Assembly (NCBI GenBank): GCA_958510875.1
Contig: OY294068.1
Location: 17,712,297 to 17,776,296 of the forward strand
DNA length: 64,000 bases
Reading direction: 5' to 3'
From: Endomychus coccineus
Lineage: Eukaryota; Arthropoda; Insecta; Coleoptera; Endomychidae
Within the stretch, counting starts at the first letter, position 1; each line of letters starts with the position of its first letter. A program made the position numbers and the translations under genes. Shown here piece by piece: positions 1 through 9,709 of this stretch. The notes beneath the pieces were generated by a model, which saw nothing but the letters and a program-made list of their open reading frames with translations, ran no database searches and was not told the DNA's origin.

Positions 1-310
1 TAGCTGGTGGCTGAGTGAGGGACTACGAGTTTGGCGACGTGTAAGAGACTCATGTATTTGTATGTACGACCGTGGTCCAGGTGCATCATCACCATATTTT
101 ATTCGATGATCAAATTCGATTGAACTATTAATTTATTCTGTGACGTTCAGTAGTGGTTTGTATGAAATTGATAGATAGTAGTCAGTCAGACAGCTCATGA
201 AAGACGTTTGGGCACAATCGCCAAAATTTTCGTCAAAATGTATCATTCATTCCAGTCATTAACCCATTAACTTACTTCCAATCTAAAATTATCATAAAAT
301 CCAGAAAAAT
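1..310. other. 5' flank of the MAIP1-like gene
   Basis: No coding segment is seen. The stretch leads directly into the plus-strand ORF at 311 and presumably holds its promoter and 5' UTR, but no TATA box or initiator could be singled out. Confidence 0.4.
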
Positions 311-1072
311 ATGTATAAACTAAAATGCAGTAAATTAGGCATTAGTGCCTTCAAAATTATGCGGAAATTCTACTGCCCAAAAAGAAGTAAAGCCATAGTA
401 AGTAACAGTCTACCAACTTTGAAGAACTTTACATTACATCGGAAGGAACCTATTTCAAGTCATCACCTGAACAGATTATTGTCAACTCAACGGAGAAGTT
501 TTCACGTGAATAATCCGGAACAACAACAACAAACTCCAAGAACTCCAGATCTGATTTACTTTCCCCACGTACTGAGATGGTTGCGAACAAAGATACGGTT
601 CAAATATTTAAAACAGACCTGGGATCCCAGCTTTTCTGAAGGAGCCTTCATCTATGGATCAACACAGGCAGTTTGCAGAGTAACTGAAATAATTCACAAC
701 AATAAACCGGAAGAACTCAATAACCTGGTAACCTCTTATACCAAGACGAAATTAGTTGACGATATGAGATCTAAATTAACACAAATGCAAAAGCAAATAA
801 TACACATAACACCTAAAGATATAAAGATTTTGGTGCCGATGTCAGTGGAAATGAGTACAAACGGTGCGGAAAAGAAGTGCAAAATAGCGATGAGAGTTTT
901 GGCTCTGAAGTGGTTTCCGCAGAAGAATGGGGTTATGAGGTTAGTCCTGGTTGCGTTGCAGTCCGAATTTATGAAAGATTATACGCACAATACTAACGGG
1001 GACTGGACGATTAGCGGTTTTGATATCATGGAATGCACCGTTTTAACAGAGACTCCAGCTCAGAATGTATGA
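311..1072 (+). CDS. MAIP1: MAIP1-like mitochondrial protein (m-AAA protease interacting)
   Basis: This intact 253-residue ORF has no intron. Residues 1-75 are rich in Lys, Arg, Ser and Gln and poor in acidic residues, as in a mitochondrial presequence. The conserved core starts near residue 84 (PHVLRWLRTKIRFKYLKQ) and continues through WDPSFSEGAFIYG, SKLTQMQKQIIHI-like and DWTISGFDIMECT segments in the order I recall for MAIP1/C2orf47 proteins. In mammals MAIP1 is a matrix protein that works with the m-AAA protease and guides assembly of the calcium-uniporter subunit EMRE. The length is close to the human protein (about 290 residues). An in-frame Met at residue 17 is another possible start. 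The absence of introns may mean a compact gene or a retrocopy, but the open frame argues for function. It probably lies inside an intron of the minus-strand TRPM gene. The family call is from remembered motifs, not a search. Confidence 0.75.
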   Translation: MYKLKCSKLGISAFKIMRKFYCPKRSKAIVSNSLPTLKNFTLHRKEPISSHHLNRLLSTQRRSFHVNNPEQQQQTPRTPDLIYFPHVLRWLRTKIRFKYLKQTWDPSFSEGAFIYGSTQAVCRVTEIIHNNKPEELNNLVTSYTKTKLVDDMRSKLTQMQKQIIHITPKDIKILVPMSVEMSTNGAEKKCKIAMRVLALKWFPQKNGVMRLVLVALQSEFMKDYTHNTNGDWTISGFDIMECTVLTETPAQNV

Positions 1073-1309
1073 GGTTTAGATTGAACGACAATAACGGATT
1101 TGATTTTGAGATAACATGGCTAGTACCTATACAACAACATATATCATATTTATATTCATTGAATACATCATACAAATTTAGCAGGTTTTTCATTGGACAT
1201 ATCCTGAAGAATCATCATTTTATTTTCAGTAGCTTAGCTTTGTATTGGGCTTATGGGCTAGGAACCTGACCATCGCGATTTTGCAGATCTATTGTGCTCT
1301 CTTGTTATG

Positions 1310-2105
1310 TTAGAGTTCCCTGTCTAGACCCGTATTTATTGCCAGGCCAGACCTAAGGCCCTTCATGTGGTGGGAGCGTTGTGGTTTTTTTTTCTTTGTC
1401 GTTGAAAACCTTAGCCCCGTTAGACTTTCCCAGTAGCACAGTATGTGTACTGAGGTCCCCTCGTCTTCTTGGCAGAACCTGTATAGGGTTGTATCTGCTA
1501 GTGTGATGTTGTTCATGTGTTGGTTGAGTCTACAATGCCCTGTCAAGAGCCCAACCATGATTCTAGTTGATCTTCTATTCTGGCTTAGTAGGTACTCCGT
1601 GAATTTTGGCGATGGTTCTTTAATGAAGTATTTGGCCTTGTTCCACCATTCTCGGGATTGATTTTTGAACCAGGTACTGTTATATGATTCGTGCAGGGCT
1701 TCTTCTCGGGACAGTGAATCAGCCTCTTCGTTGCTTTTGTAGCCTGTGTGTCCAGGCTGAAGACAGTCTGTTTTAACTTCCCAACTGTTGTAGGGTTTCT
1801 AAGCTGCCCCAGACAAGTTTGGAATTGACCTGTAAGGAACTGAATGCTTTTATAGCAACTTGGCGATGGTTTTACCCTGAAACTCTTGCCTTAATAGCTC
1901 TTCAGCACAATGATGTATTACAACTATTTCTGCCTGGAATATCGTCACCGATATTCCTGCTCCACCTTCCTCGGTTTTTGAGTCGCCTGTGTAACAGCCC
2001 ATTTCTGCAGTTATTGGAGGTATTCCCTTTCATGAATGTCTGCCTGTTATGACTATTTTGAAGTTTTCTCGAAGCTATACTTGGGAAGCATCTCATCCGA
2101 TGGCA
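1310..2105 (-). pseudogene. Non-LTR retrotransposon RNase H/3' end, decayed
   Basis: Read on the minus strand, the frames give in order a mutated first RNase H motif (YTGDSKTEEGGAG, near 2000), a HTGYKSNEEADSLSREEA motif (near 1740) and the C-terminal LLTGHCRLNQHMNN plus FCQEDEGTSVHILCYWESL segment (1558-1430). That is the order of the RNase H domain and trailing Cys/His segment of jockey/I-type elements. Several frameshifts and stops break it. The reverse transcriptase part is missing upstream, where the plus-strand element at 2113 begins, so the later insertion may have split or replaced it. Confidence 0.7.
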
Positions 2106-2112
2106 TCCCCCA

Positions 2113-3966
2113 TATTTAGAAATTAAGAACTATGTACATTATGCAATAAGAAGAGAAAAGGTAGCATACATAGAAGCAAAACTGAAAAATAGCAAGAGTA
2201 GTAATGCTTTGTGGAATAACTTAAAAACTTGGGGTATTTATGATCCCTGTCACAAAAAAATAGATAATTTACAAGATGAACTTAAAGATATAAATAGTCT
2301 CAATAATTACTTTGTGAATATTGGTGGTAACTCTAGTGTAAATGTAGATACTTTAAACTTTTTCCAAAATAATGTATTAAATGATAACATGATATTTAAT
2401 TTCAAAACCGTTAATAATGAAACTATTGAAAAAGCAATAAATGAAGTAAAAACAAATTCATATGGATGTGACAGTATAAATATCAAGATGATAAAACTAG
2501 TCTTGCCTTATTGTTTAAATGTCATTACTCACATTGTAAATGAGTCGCTTATTAGAGGATGTTTTCCCGAATTATGGAAGTCCGCATTAATATTGCCTCT
2601 TCCAAAGATAAGTAAACCAACACAATTGAGTGAACTAAGACCCATTAACATTCTTCCAGCGATGTCAAAAATTATCGAAAAAATTGTTGCAGTTCAATTA
2701 AACAGTTACTTAGAGCAACACTCGATCTTACCGAAAATACAATCAGGTTTTAGAAAAAAATATAGTACTAATACTGCTCTATTAAAAGTGACAAATGATT
2801 TATCTGCAGCTATAGATAATTCCAAAATTACCTTTCTTATACTACTCGATCAAAGTAAGGCTTTTGACCTAGTGAATACTGAACTACTTTTGGCTAAATT
2901 AAGTTATATAGGAATAAGAGGTGCGGCACTTAGATGGTTCAATAACTAATTGTGCCAAAGAAGTCAAGCTGTAAAATTAGATAACAGTGTTTCCAGTTTA
3001 CTATTTACTAAAAATGGGGTACCCCAAGGGAGTATCCTTGGACCAATTCTTTTTTGTATATTTACATTTGATATTGTCAACATATTTATATACTGTTTTT
3101 TACATATGTATGCAGATGACATACAACTATATATATATATATCCTGTAAGCTATTAAATATAGCGCCAACTATAGAAAATATAAACAGTGAACTTATGAA
3201 TTTGAGCAAATGGTGTGATGATAATGGCCTAAAAATAAATCCAAAAAAGTCTACGTTCTTAATTATCAGCTCAGAAAAATTAAGAAATCAATTGGATATA
3301 AGTCAAATAAATATAATATTAAATAACGAAAACATTGACTTGGCCCATTGTGCAAAAAATTTAGGTGTCACAATTGATTCAAACCTCTGTTTTGATTCTC
3401 ATGTGACAAATATTAGAAAACAAGCTTTTATTATTCTAAAATCTCTATATCAATTCAAAAATATAATTCCTGAGAAAACCAAATTAAAAATATGTAATGC
3501 CCTTATCCAACCAAAAATCGATTATTGCAGTGCAGTTTATTTTAATTTTCTATCGGCACACAACAAAAAACGACTGCAACAAATACAGAATGCTTGCATT
3601 CGTTACTCCTGTAGAGTCAAATATCGTACACATATATCACCTTATCTAAATAAGTTACAAATATTGAATATACAAAGCAGAGTCAAATACTTATATATCA
3701 TGTTATTATACAAATTATTGAAAAATAAATGCCCAGAATATTTGCTCACCTCATTAATTAAACGATCTATGATACACTTTATAAATATTAGATGTGACTC
3801 GTTCACGATACCCAAACATTCAACGTCAAAATTTAAAGGCTGTTTTGCTTATATGGCTGCTGTCCTTCTGAACGAAGTTATCAAACATCTTAGTTTGAAC
3901 GAAAGTAACTTTAAACTTTATATTATGAAGTATCTATTAACTAGACAAGGTAATCTGAATATATAA
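2113..3966 (+). pseudogene. LINE reverse transcriptase with one in-frame stop
   Basis: One reading frame runs from about 2117 to the stop at 3964-3966, broken only by a TAA at 2947-2949 between LRWFNN and CQRSQAV. Fingers/palm motifs appear in order: LRPINILPAMSKIIEK, QSGFRKKYSTNTALL, the first catalytic block LLDQSKAFDLVN (near 2845), NGVPQGSILGP (near 3015), the catalytic YADDIQLY box (near 3107) and NLGVTIDSNL (near 3360). The enzyme copies element RNA into DNA at the nicked target. With a single stop this is a fairly young copy. The motifs resemble the CR1/L2 branch of the jockey superfamily, but the clade is not certain. Confidence 0.85.
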
Positions 3967-4107
3967 TCTGTATTTGCTTTCATAGCGGGTAAAAATGAAA
4001 ATCAGCCTTGGCTGAATTTTTACCTATTGTGTTTATATTATAGGTATAGTTACATGTATATTTACTAAGCACAATAAAGTTCATTTATTATTATTATTAT
4101 TATTATA
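2113..4107 (+). mobile_element. Non-LTR (LINE) retrotransposon, 5'-truncated
   Basis: The element starts in mid-ORF2 (EIKNYVHYAIRREKVAYIEA, from about 2117) after the missing endonuclease. It carries a full reverse transcriptase, a short 3' UTR with AATAAA near 4072 and a (TTA)n tail at 4085-4107. A simple-repeat tail and 5' truncation are typical of target-primed CR1/L2/jockey-group insertions. No target duplication could be confirmed. Confidence 0.8.
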
Positions 4108-5319
4108 GGGAGTCGGTTTCCAACTCATTGTAGTAGTACATCTTACCTGGCTTCGCCTTGTATGTATGTGAAGTGGCGGTATGTTCGCAATACTTCTAAA
4201 GAGACAGATTGCATTGATTGGAGTGAGAATTTTTAAATATATTGTACGGGTACCCTGACTTTTCTTACGTTTTGCTAAATATCTGAAAAACTAAGTGTGG
4301 AAGGCAACTCACAACATTTTATGAAACATTTACCGTTATTACACATAAATTGTCCCAGGCGATTGGGTTTATTTTGGAAATAAACAGTGATTAATGAAAA
4401 AATAATAAATTAAGTATCGATATTGAAGGAATCTTCAAGAATTTTCGAATGGCGTTTCAATTATTTCAATTATTGGATCAAAATGTACTTTAATTCCCCA
4501 CGACACGCACAAAAATAATAACAGGAAGGTAATAAACGAATAATTTGTGTGGCACCGTAGCACGGAAAAAGACTAATCATATTACAAGTGAAATGCCTTA
4601 GTCGAGATGTTTTTGAACAAAGGGAAGATGAGGATAATCCTCAAAATATGAAACTAATTAAATTTATTGCAATACTCGTTCCGTCTAACAAGGAAAGTAA
4701 GAGTTAAGAGAATGTATGCCAGATATTCATCATATAATTCATATATTTTCCAAGTGGAAAACAAAATAGCAATAAGAATGCGTTACTGTTTGTTCTCAAT
4801 GAAATAAAAGCACTTCAATTCATTGTTATGGTTGGCTTGCGAATTGTTCGAATGTTTATTCGAATTCTTTGCTGCATATTCAGTTATCCGGGAAACTGTA
4901 CTTTCGACCTCGTACAAGCAGGGAATTAAACACACATCCCCTATTTGCTCTTTTATTGTTAGCTAAGCCCTTGTTCACCCTGCAAGCGTAGCACTTTTGT
5001 CAATAATTGAAAACACTCGCATTTATAAATCACTCCAAATTTTCAGTAGGGTGATGACACTTGTTTTTATTCCTCAAACGAATTCATAACCAGAGACCAT
5101 AAGATTCTACTATCCACCAATTGATATCTACTAATTTGAATTTTTACATTGGAGACTTATTAGCTGGTTGAGTCTTCACTTCATCTCTTTTCAGTCGAGT
5201 TGAAGATAAATTTGCAACAGATTTTGAATTCCGAATGCACCATAGGCAAGGTTAGCTTATTGTTGATACATCATCCATGTCAACGTCGATATGAATGAAT
5301 GTTATGTTTATGGAATGAC
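4108..5319. other. Intergenic/intronic DNA, nothing recognised
   Basis: AT-rich sequence with no convincing reading frame, RNA gene or repeat. If the TRPM gene continues to the left, this is intron. Confidence 0.4.
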
Positions 5320-5327
5320 GTATCAAC
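5320..5327. repeat. Left 8-bp target duplication of hAT copy 1
   Basis: GTATCAAC stands directly before the terminal CAGTGGCGG and recurs at 6971-6978 directly after the other end. Eight-base target duplications are diagnostic of hAT insertion. Confidence 0.9.
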
Positions 5328-5840
5328 CAGTGGCGGCTCCTCGAAGGAGGCTGAGGAGGCTCAGCCTCCTAGGCAATTTATTTATCATTTATCTTAATGA
5401 TCATTCTCCATTTTATTTATTAAAATTTTACAATTAATTCCCCGTTCTCAGTAGTTATTTTTAATCTGACAACAGTGCCCTGAGGCTAGACTCTCTATAT
5501 ATCTCAAACGCTGAGCATGTGTTGTTTTTCGAGCAGTCCGATCGCCAAATAGGCTAAATCAGCGAAAATGGCAACACCCTCTGGAGGCTAGCCTGCGGCA
5601 GCCGCTCGCAATCTATGAAATACGACACGTGCGTTCTGCCGACTGCTGAGTAGGTCAGTCAGTGCTTGTTTATGTGTTGTCACGCCACGCGAAGTAAGGT
5701 TAGATTGTTGTCTGTTGTAAATTTAAAATGAGTGTTAGTGAGTTATTTGCTGCATTTTAGAAAATCCATTTAGTGGATTAACATATGATAAGTGTTTTTT
5801 GAGTTATTAACAACGAGTTCTTTGGTTATTAAACGTTAAA

Positions 5841-6159
5841 ATGAGCAGTGATTTAGTTGCTGAAAAGATTAGTGATGACAGGTATGTTTCAAAATCGATC
5901 ATTTGATACTGATAATTGTAAAAAACATTTATGGTTAACGGGATCTGAGGTACACAATAAATTATATTACTGGTATTGCTTGCTATTTACATCTGATACA
6001 ACTTCATGTTGGGGGCACTCGGGTTATGATGATTTGAAAAATTTAGCTCGTGATATAGACAGACATGAAAAATCGCAGGAACATATTACATCGAGTATTA
6101 AGTTTAAATTAACCGGTAAACAGAATATTGTTAAAGGAGGAAAACATATAATTTGGTAG
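5841..6159 (+). pseudogene. hAT transposase N-terminal part with TTF-type zinc finger
   Basis: The segment WLTGSEVHNKLYYWYCLLF followed by a WGHSGYDDLKNLARDIDRHE block is the TTF-type zinc-finger arrangement seen in ZMYM1-like hAT proteins, where the domain binds DNA. A start at 5841 (MSSDLVAEKISDD) precedes a frame change before 5857. The frame ends at 6159 just past the internal deletion. It is non-functional as a transposase. Confidence 0.75.
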
Positions 6160-6376
6160 ACAAGAAACTACATTATAAACACTTTTTTTATGAAATTTTA
6201 GATACTATTAAAGGTTAAATTGAGATTCGATTTTCCGATTTACATGAATTGAAGTTTTTTGTATAACTTATTAGTTCTAAAATAAAATTTTTTTTGATAA
6301 AATAGCACTGCACAATGAATTATGCGTTATATACTCGGATAAAGATATTTTAGGCCAGTACGACATTCACGCCGAT

Positions 6377-6685
6377 ATGATAAAATATATGATAGACAAT
6401 GATTTGCAAGAAGTTTTAACTCAGTTTTATAAACTACTTTGTTTGACAGTCACCATTCCTGTCACGTTGGCATCGGTGGAGAGATCATTTTCTACTCTCA
6501 AACGAATTAAAACTTACATGCCAAATACAATGGGCCAAAATCGTTTATACAATGTTAGTTTAATATCTATTGAAAAAGATTTAATAAAACACTTAAAACA
6601 AAATGATACATTCTTTGATAATATTATTGATCATTTTTCGCAAACTAAAGACCGTAGAATTCCGTTAATATATATAAAAAGTTAA
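6377..6685 (+). pseudogene. hAT transposase C-terminal dimerisation domain
   Basis: The segment contains ASVERSFSTLKRIKTYMPN followed by MGQNRLYNVSLISIEKDL, the hallmark of the hAT C-terminal dimerisation domain, and ends with SQTKDRRIP before the stop. The catalytic RNase H-like domain that should precede it is deleted in this copy. Confidence 0.88.
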
Positions 6686-6970
6686 TAAAATTAATAAAAA
6701 AAAAGGAAAATATGAAAAATTCCAAAAAAAAGAAAAAATATAAAAAATCAAAAAAAAAAGACAAAAAAAAACGAACAAAAAATTTTTTGCCAAGAGAAAC
6801 TCTATACCTCCGCGTTGGTTCTTGCTGGGTAACAATTAATTTTGTCACTGAAGTAGCTGGTACGGTCGCTGTGCAAAGGTTAAAATAAAAGGCTGTGAAT
6901 AGAGTATATTTTTACAAAAACGTTTTATGTCCAGCCTCCTTTCTCAAAGATTCACGAGCCGCCACTGGTA

Positions 6971-6978
6971 TCAACATC
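6971..6978. repeat. Right 8-bp target duplication of hAT copy 1
   Basis: GTATCAAC, identical to 5320-5327. Confidence 0.9.
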
Positions 6979-7589
6979 AATGTATAATGATGAGGAAGGA
7001 GAAGTATTTATAGCTTAGGATAGAGTTATCATAGGGCAGAATAGAATAGAATCTTAATTAATGATTAGAGAAGTTAAGATTAGTCAATTGTGAATTAGTT
7101 CTATGTTATGAAGCGTTGTTACATCTGTAAGTGTTATTCCGATAGACCGATAAACCTTACGATGATATAATTTGCATCTTCCACACCACCAGCAATCACA
7201 ACCCCTATAGAACCTGGTAGCCTCAGGTTATTATATGTCGATTCCTTTGCCATAACGATCTCATGTTATTGTACCTTCTTCACACATACGTACCTCATAA
7301 GTCTAGAGATGAAATAATTAATGAATTGTATGATGGTTTTGATTGACGCTATATCAGACTCACCCCAGATAACAGATAAAAATGATTTCTGGGAAATATT
7401 TATTTTTCTACAGTTGAATGAATCTATACAATAAGCCATTACGCCAGTGCACATAGACAATTTTCACCTTCAATCATTAGCAATACCAGTTGTTGCACAA
7501 AACCTCCCATTACCATTAATTTTGAGATTGACCATACATTTATTTCATTGATTTTGTAAAGGAGGAATGATTATGAAAAATGAACTTAC
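6979..7589. other. Probable TRPM intron sequence
   Basis: This follows the donor of the TRPM exon at 7590-7749 in the minus direction. The next expected TRPM exon, the segment after SISSPR, was looked for and not found here. Confidence 0.4.
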
Positions 7590-7749
7590 CTAGGTGATGA
7601 AATTGAATGATATGGTACTTCTTTATTGTGTCCAATAAGCTCTTGGTTATTCTCTACGATGCCCCATGGTGTTATACCAAGTGTTATAACTCGTCCTGTT
7701 CTTTGAGATCTTTCTAATAATAGCACGTCCCCCACGTGTTTCGTAACGC
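7590..7749 (-). CDS. Trpm: TRPM channel exon (VTKHVGD... to ...YHSISSPR)
   Basis: The minus strand encodes GVTKHVGDVLLLERSQRTGR followed by an ITLGITPWGIVENN block and HNKEVPYHSISSPR, the conserved N-terminal homology region of TRPM channels. A polypyrimidine-poor but valid TTTCAG acceptor precedes 7749, and the strong donor GTAAGT follows 7590. The exon is 160 bp. The G left over from the previous exon joins GC to complete the Gly codon, and the exon ends with two bases of the next codon. TRPM proteins are tetrameric membrane cation channels; this cytosolic region helps assemble and bind ligands. The next exon should lie left of the window. Confidence 0.92.
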
Positions 7750-8189
7750 CTGAAAGATAAAACAACTAATGAAATAATGCAATGTTTAGGCGTTTTCATT
7801 CGGCGTTACTGAGCTTCTGATCGAGACAACTCCCTAGTGTTAGAGTTATTATCATGTGTCAGCAGATAGAGGATATTTTCAAGGAAAATCGTGGATCTAG
7901 TGACAGAAGTGACAGATTGCCGCCATCATTTTGCCCTCGTCATAATTTTTCATAGGAAATAATTCGGCGATGGACGGATTCCGCATCTCCTTTACGCTAT
8001 TGACTGTAGTTCATTCTGTGAGACATAAAAAAAGCACACTGAAGAAAATATCCAAACTCTCCGATTCGGCACCATGAGCAACAACTGTGCGTTCAGTCTA
8101 TGGAAAACGTAAGCTAAAGATCTCGATTTATCACCTTACAAGATCCAGCTCGTATAATAAGAATATTCATTCAATATTGGTGGAGCATA
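7750..8189. other. TRPM intron, left part
   Basis: Intron between the TRPM exons at 7749 and 13494. No feature was recognised in this stretch before the mariner remnant. Confidence 0.5.
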
Positions 8190-8204
8190 TAATTGTATCA
8201 GAAA

Positions 8205-9000
8205 GTATCGCACCTTGATTAAACATTATGGGAACTCCTCATCGTCGATTGGAACGATTCAAAGTGGTTTACTGATTTTCGTTATAGTAGCATGACCACA
8301 AAAGACGCCGAACGTTCTCGTCGTCCAATTGACGTTACAACGCCAGAAGTCGTCGATAAAATTCATGGTATTTTATTGGACGATCGAGGAGTTAAAGTTC
8401 ACGAGATTGCTGAACATTTCGCATACATTTTTGAATATGAGAAAGATATCTGCCAAATGGGTGCCGCATTTGCTCTCTGTTGACAACAAGCGCGACTGTG
8501 TGACAACTTCAAAGGAGTGTTTGACGATGTTCAATTGCGATAAGAAGGACTTTTTGCACCCTTTCGTAACCGTGGACGAAACATGGATCACAATATACTG
8601 GAGACCGAGAACAGTCGGAACAGTGGACTTGTCCTGGCGAATCGAAGCCGAGAAAGGTCGAAGTGGGTTTATCGACAAACAAAGCCATGGCGACAGTTTT
8701 TTGGGATGCACAAGGTATCGTTCATATCGATTACCTTGAAAAGGGCAAAACGATCACCGGCGTATATTATGCAGAGCTGTTGGATCGATTCGAAACCGAT
8801 TTGAAGCGAACGTGGCCGCATTTGGCGTAGAAAAAAGTGCTCTTCCACCAGGGCAACGCACCGGCGCACAGGTCCGCAGTCGCAATGGCAAAATTGCTAC
8901 GAATTGATTCGTCATCCACCATATTCTCCAGATTTGAACCCTGCAATTTTTATCTATTTCCACATTTGAAGAAATTGTTCGGCGGAAAGAAATTTTTAAA
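8205..9000 (+). pseudogene. Mariner transposase remnant 1
   Basis: Broken frames give TTKDAERSRRPIDV with a KIHGILLDDR block (8292-8400), an FVTVDETWI catalytic block near 8570, a VYYAELLDRFETDLKR-type block near 8765 and YSPDLNPAIFIYF near 8925. That is the mariner order: helix-turn-helix, then the DD34D catalytic core. Stops, frameshifts and loss of both terminal repeats leave a dead fossil inside the TRPM intron. The domain order and wording match the mariners at 14.7, 41.5 and 63.6 kb. Confidence 0.88.
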
Positions 9001-9540
9001 ATAGTTTTTCATATTTTAATAATAAATAATTGATTTATTTGTATTTTTCATTTATTTAATTAATTAAATAAAAATTAATAATAATTCCCTACAAATTATA
9101 TTGAAATTTAATTCTTAATTATAAATATAAATGAATTTGTTATTTTCAAAACCCATAAAAATTAAAAATATTTATTAATGAAATTACTTATAAAAATTAA
9201 AATAAAGAATTAGGAAAATATACTTTTAAAATTTGATCTTAAAAACGATTAGAATGAAAAATTTCACTCAAAAACACTATTAACTAATAACAAATGAATG
9301 AATAAATATTCTATTGATTTTAAAATTTGAATTACAATGATAAATATGGAAGAAAAAATCCATAAATTGAAAAAACATTCAAGAAAAAGACAATTTCGTA
9401 TTTTAACACAACTTCATTATTTAAAATAATATTTATTTTTTAAAACTCTTTTTCAATACTAATAAAATAGTTAAATTTTCTTCTTATATAATAAAAATAA
9501 ATATATTTCTTTTAAATTTAGAGCATCAATTGCTTGATTT
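9001..9540. other. Extremely AT-rich block
   Basis: About 500 bp composed almost only of A and T runs, clearly richer than its surroundings, with no gene. It directly abuts the broken end of mariner remnant 1. It could be microsatellite-like drift or the remains of an AT-rich element. Confidence 0.6.
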
Positions 9541-9656
9541 CTCAGTGGGACATCTATTGATAGATGGCGTGAGATATTTTGGTCTTATAATCATGGTGTA
9601 GGCCGGTTATGACTACCTTCAACGGAGATCGTTCGGTAACGTTGCAAAACTTGCTC

Positions 9657-9703
9657 GTTCCACTGATGAGCTCCATTAGAAGAGCGAAACAGCTGTCTGG
9701 AAC
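9657..9703 (+). ncRNA. Type I hammerhead ribozyme motif, consensus
   Basis: All conserved elements are present. Stem I arms GTTCCA (9657-9662) and TGGAAC (9698-9703) pair perfectly. Core CTGATGA is at 9663-9669. Stem II GCTC (9670-9673) pairs with GAGC (9682-9685) around an 8-nt loop. Core GAAA is at 9686-9689. The self-complementary CAGCTG (9690-9695) is the very short stem III. The cleavage triplet ends at C9697. Minimal type I hammerheads of this kind are described in Penelope-like retroelements and retrozymes, where two copies cleave as a dimer. No Penelope coding part is visible next to it. Confidence 0.85.
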
Positions 9704-9709
9704 TATACG

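Larger units (their letters stand above)
5328..6970 (+). mobile_element. hAT element copy 1 (deletion derivative)
   Basis: The 1643-bp element has terminal inverted repeats beginning CAGTGGCGGCTC and a perfect 8-bp target duplication on both sides. It keeps a TTF-type zinc-finger region (about 5900-6150) and the C-terminal dimerisation region (6377-6685). The middle of the transposase is lost: the sequence jumps from the end of the zinc-finger block to the KLHYKH segment at about 6138, so only the two ends of the gene remain. It can be mobilised only in trans. Copy 4 shows the same junction. Confidence 0.92.

Noticed and set aside
7140..7245. Additional TRPM exon on the minus strand
   Set aside because: There is an open stretch with a GTAAGG donor, but the residues do not match the expected TRPM segment after SISSPR and no acceptor was evident.
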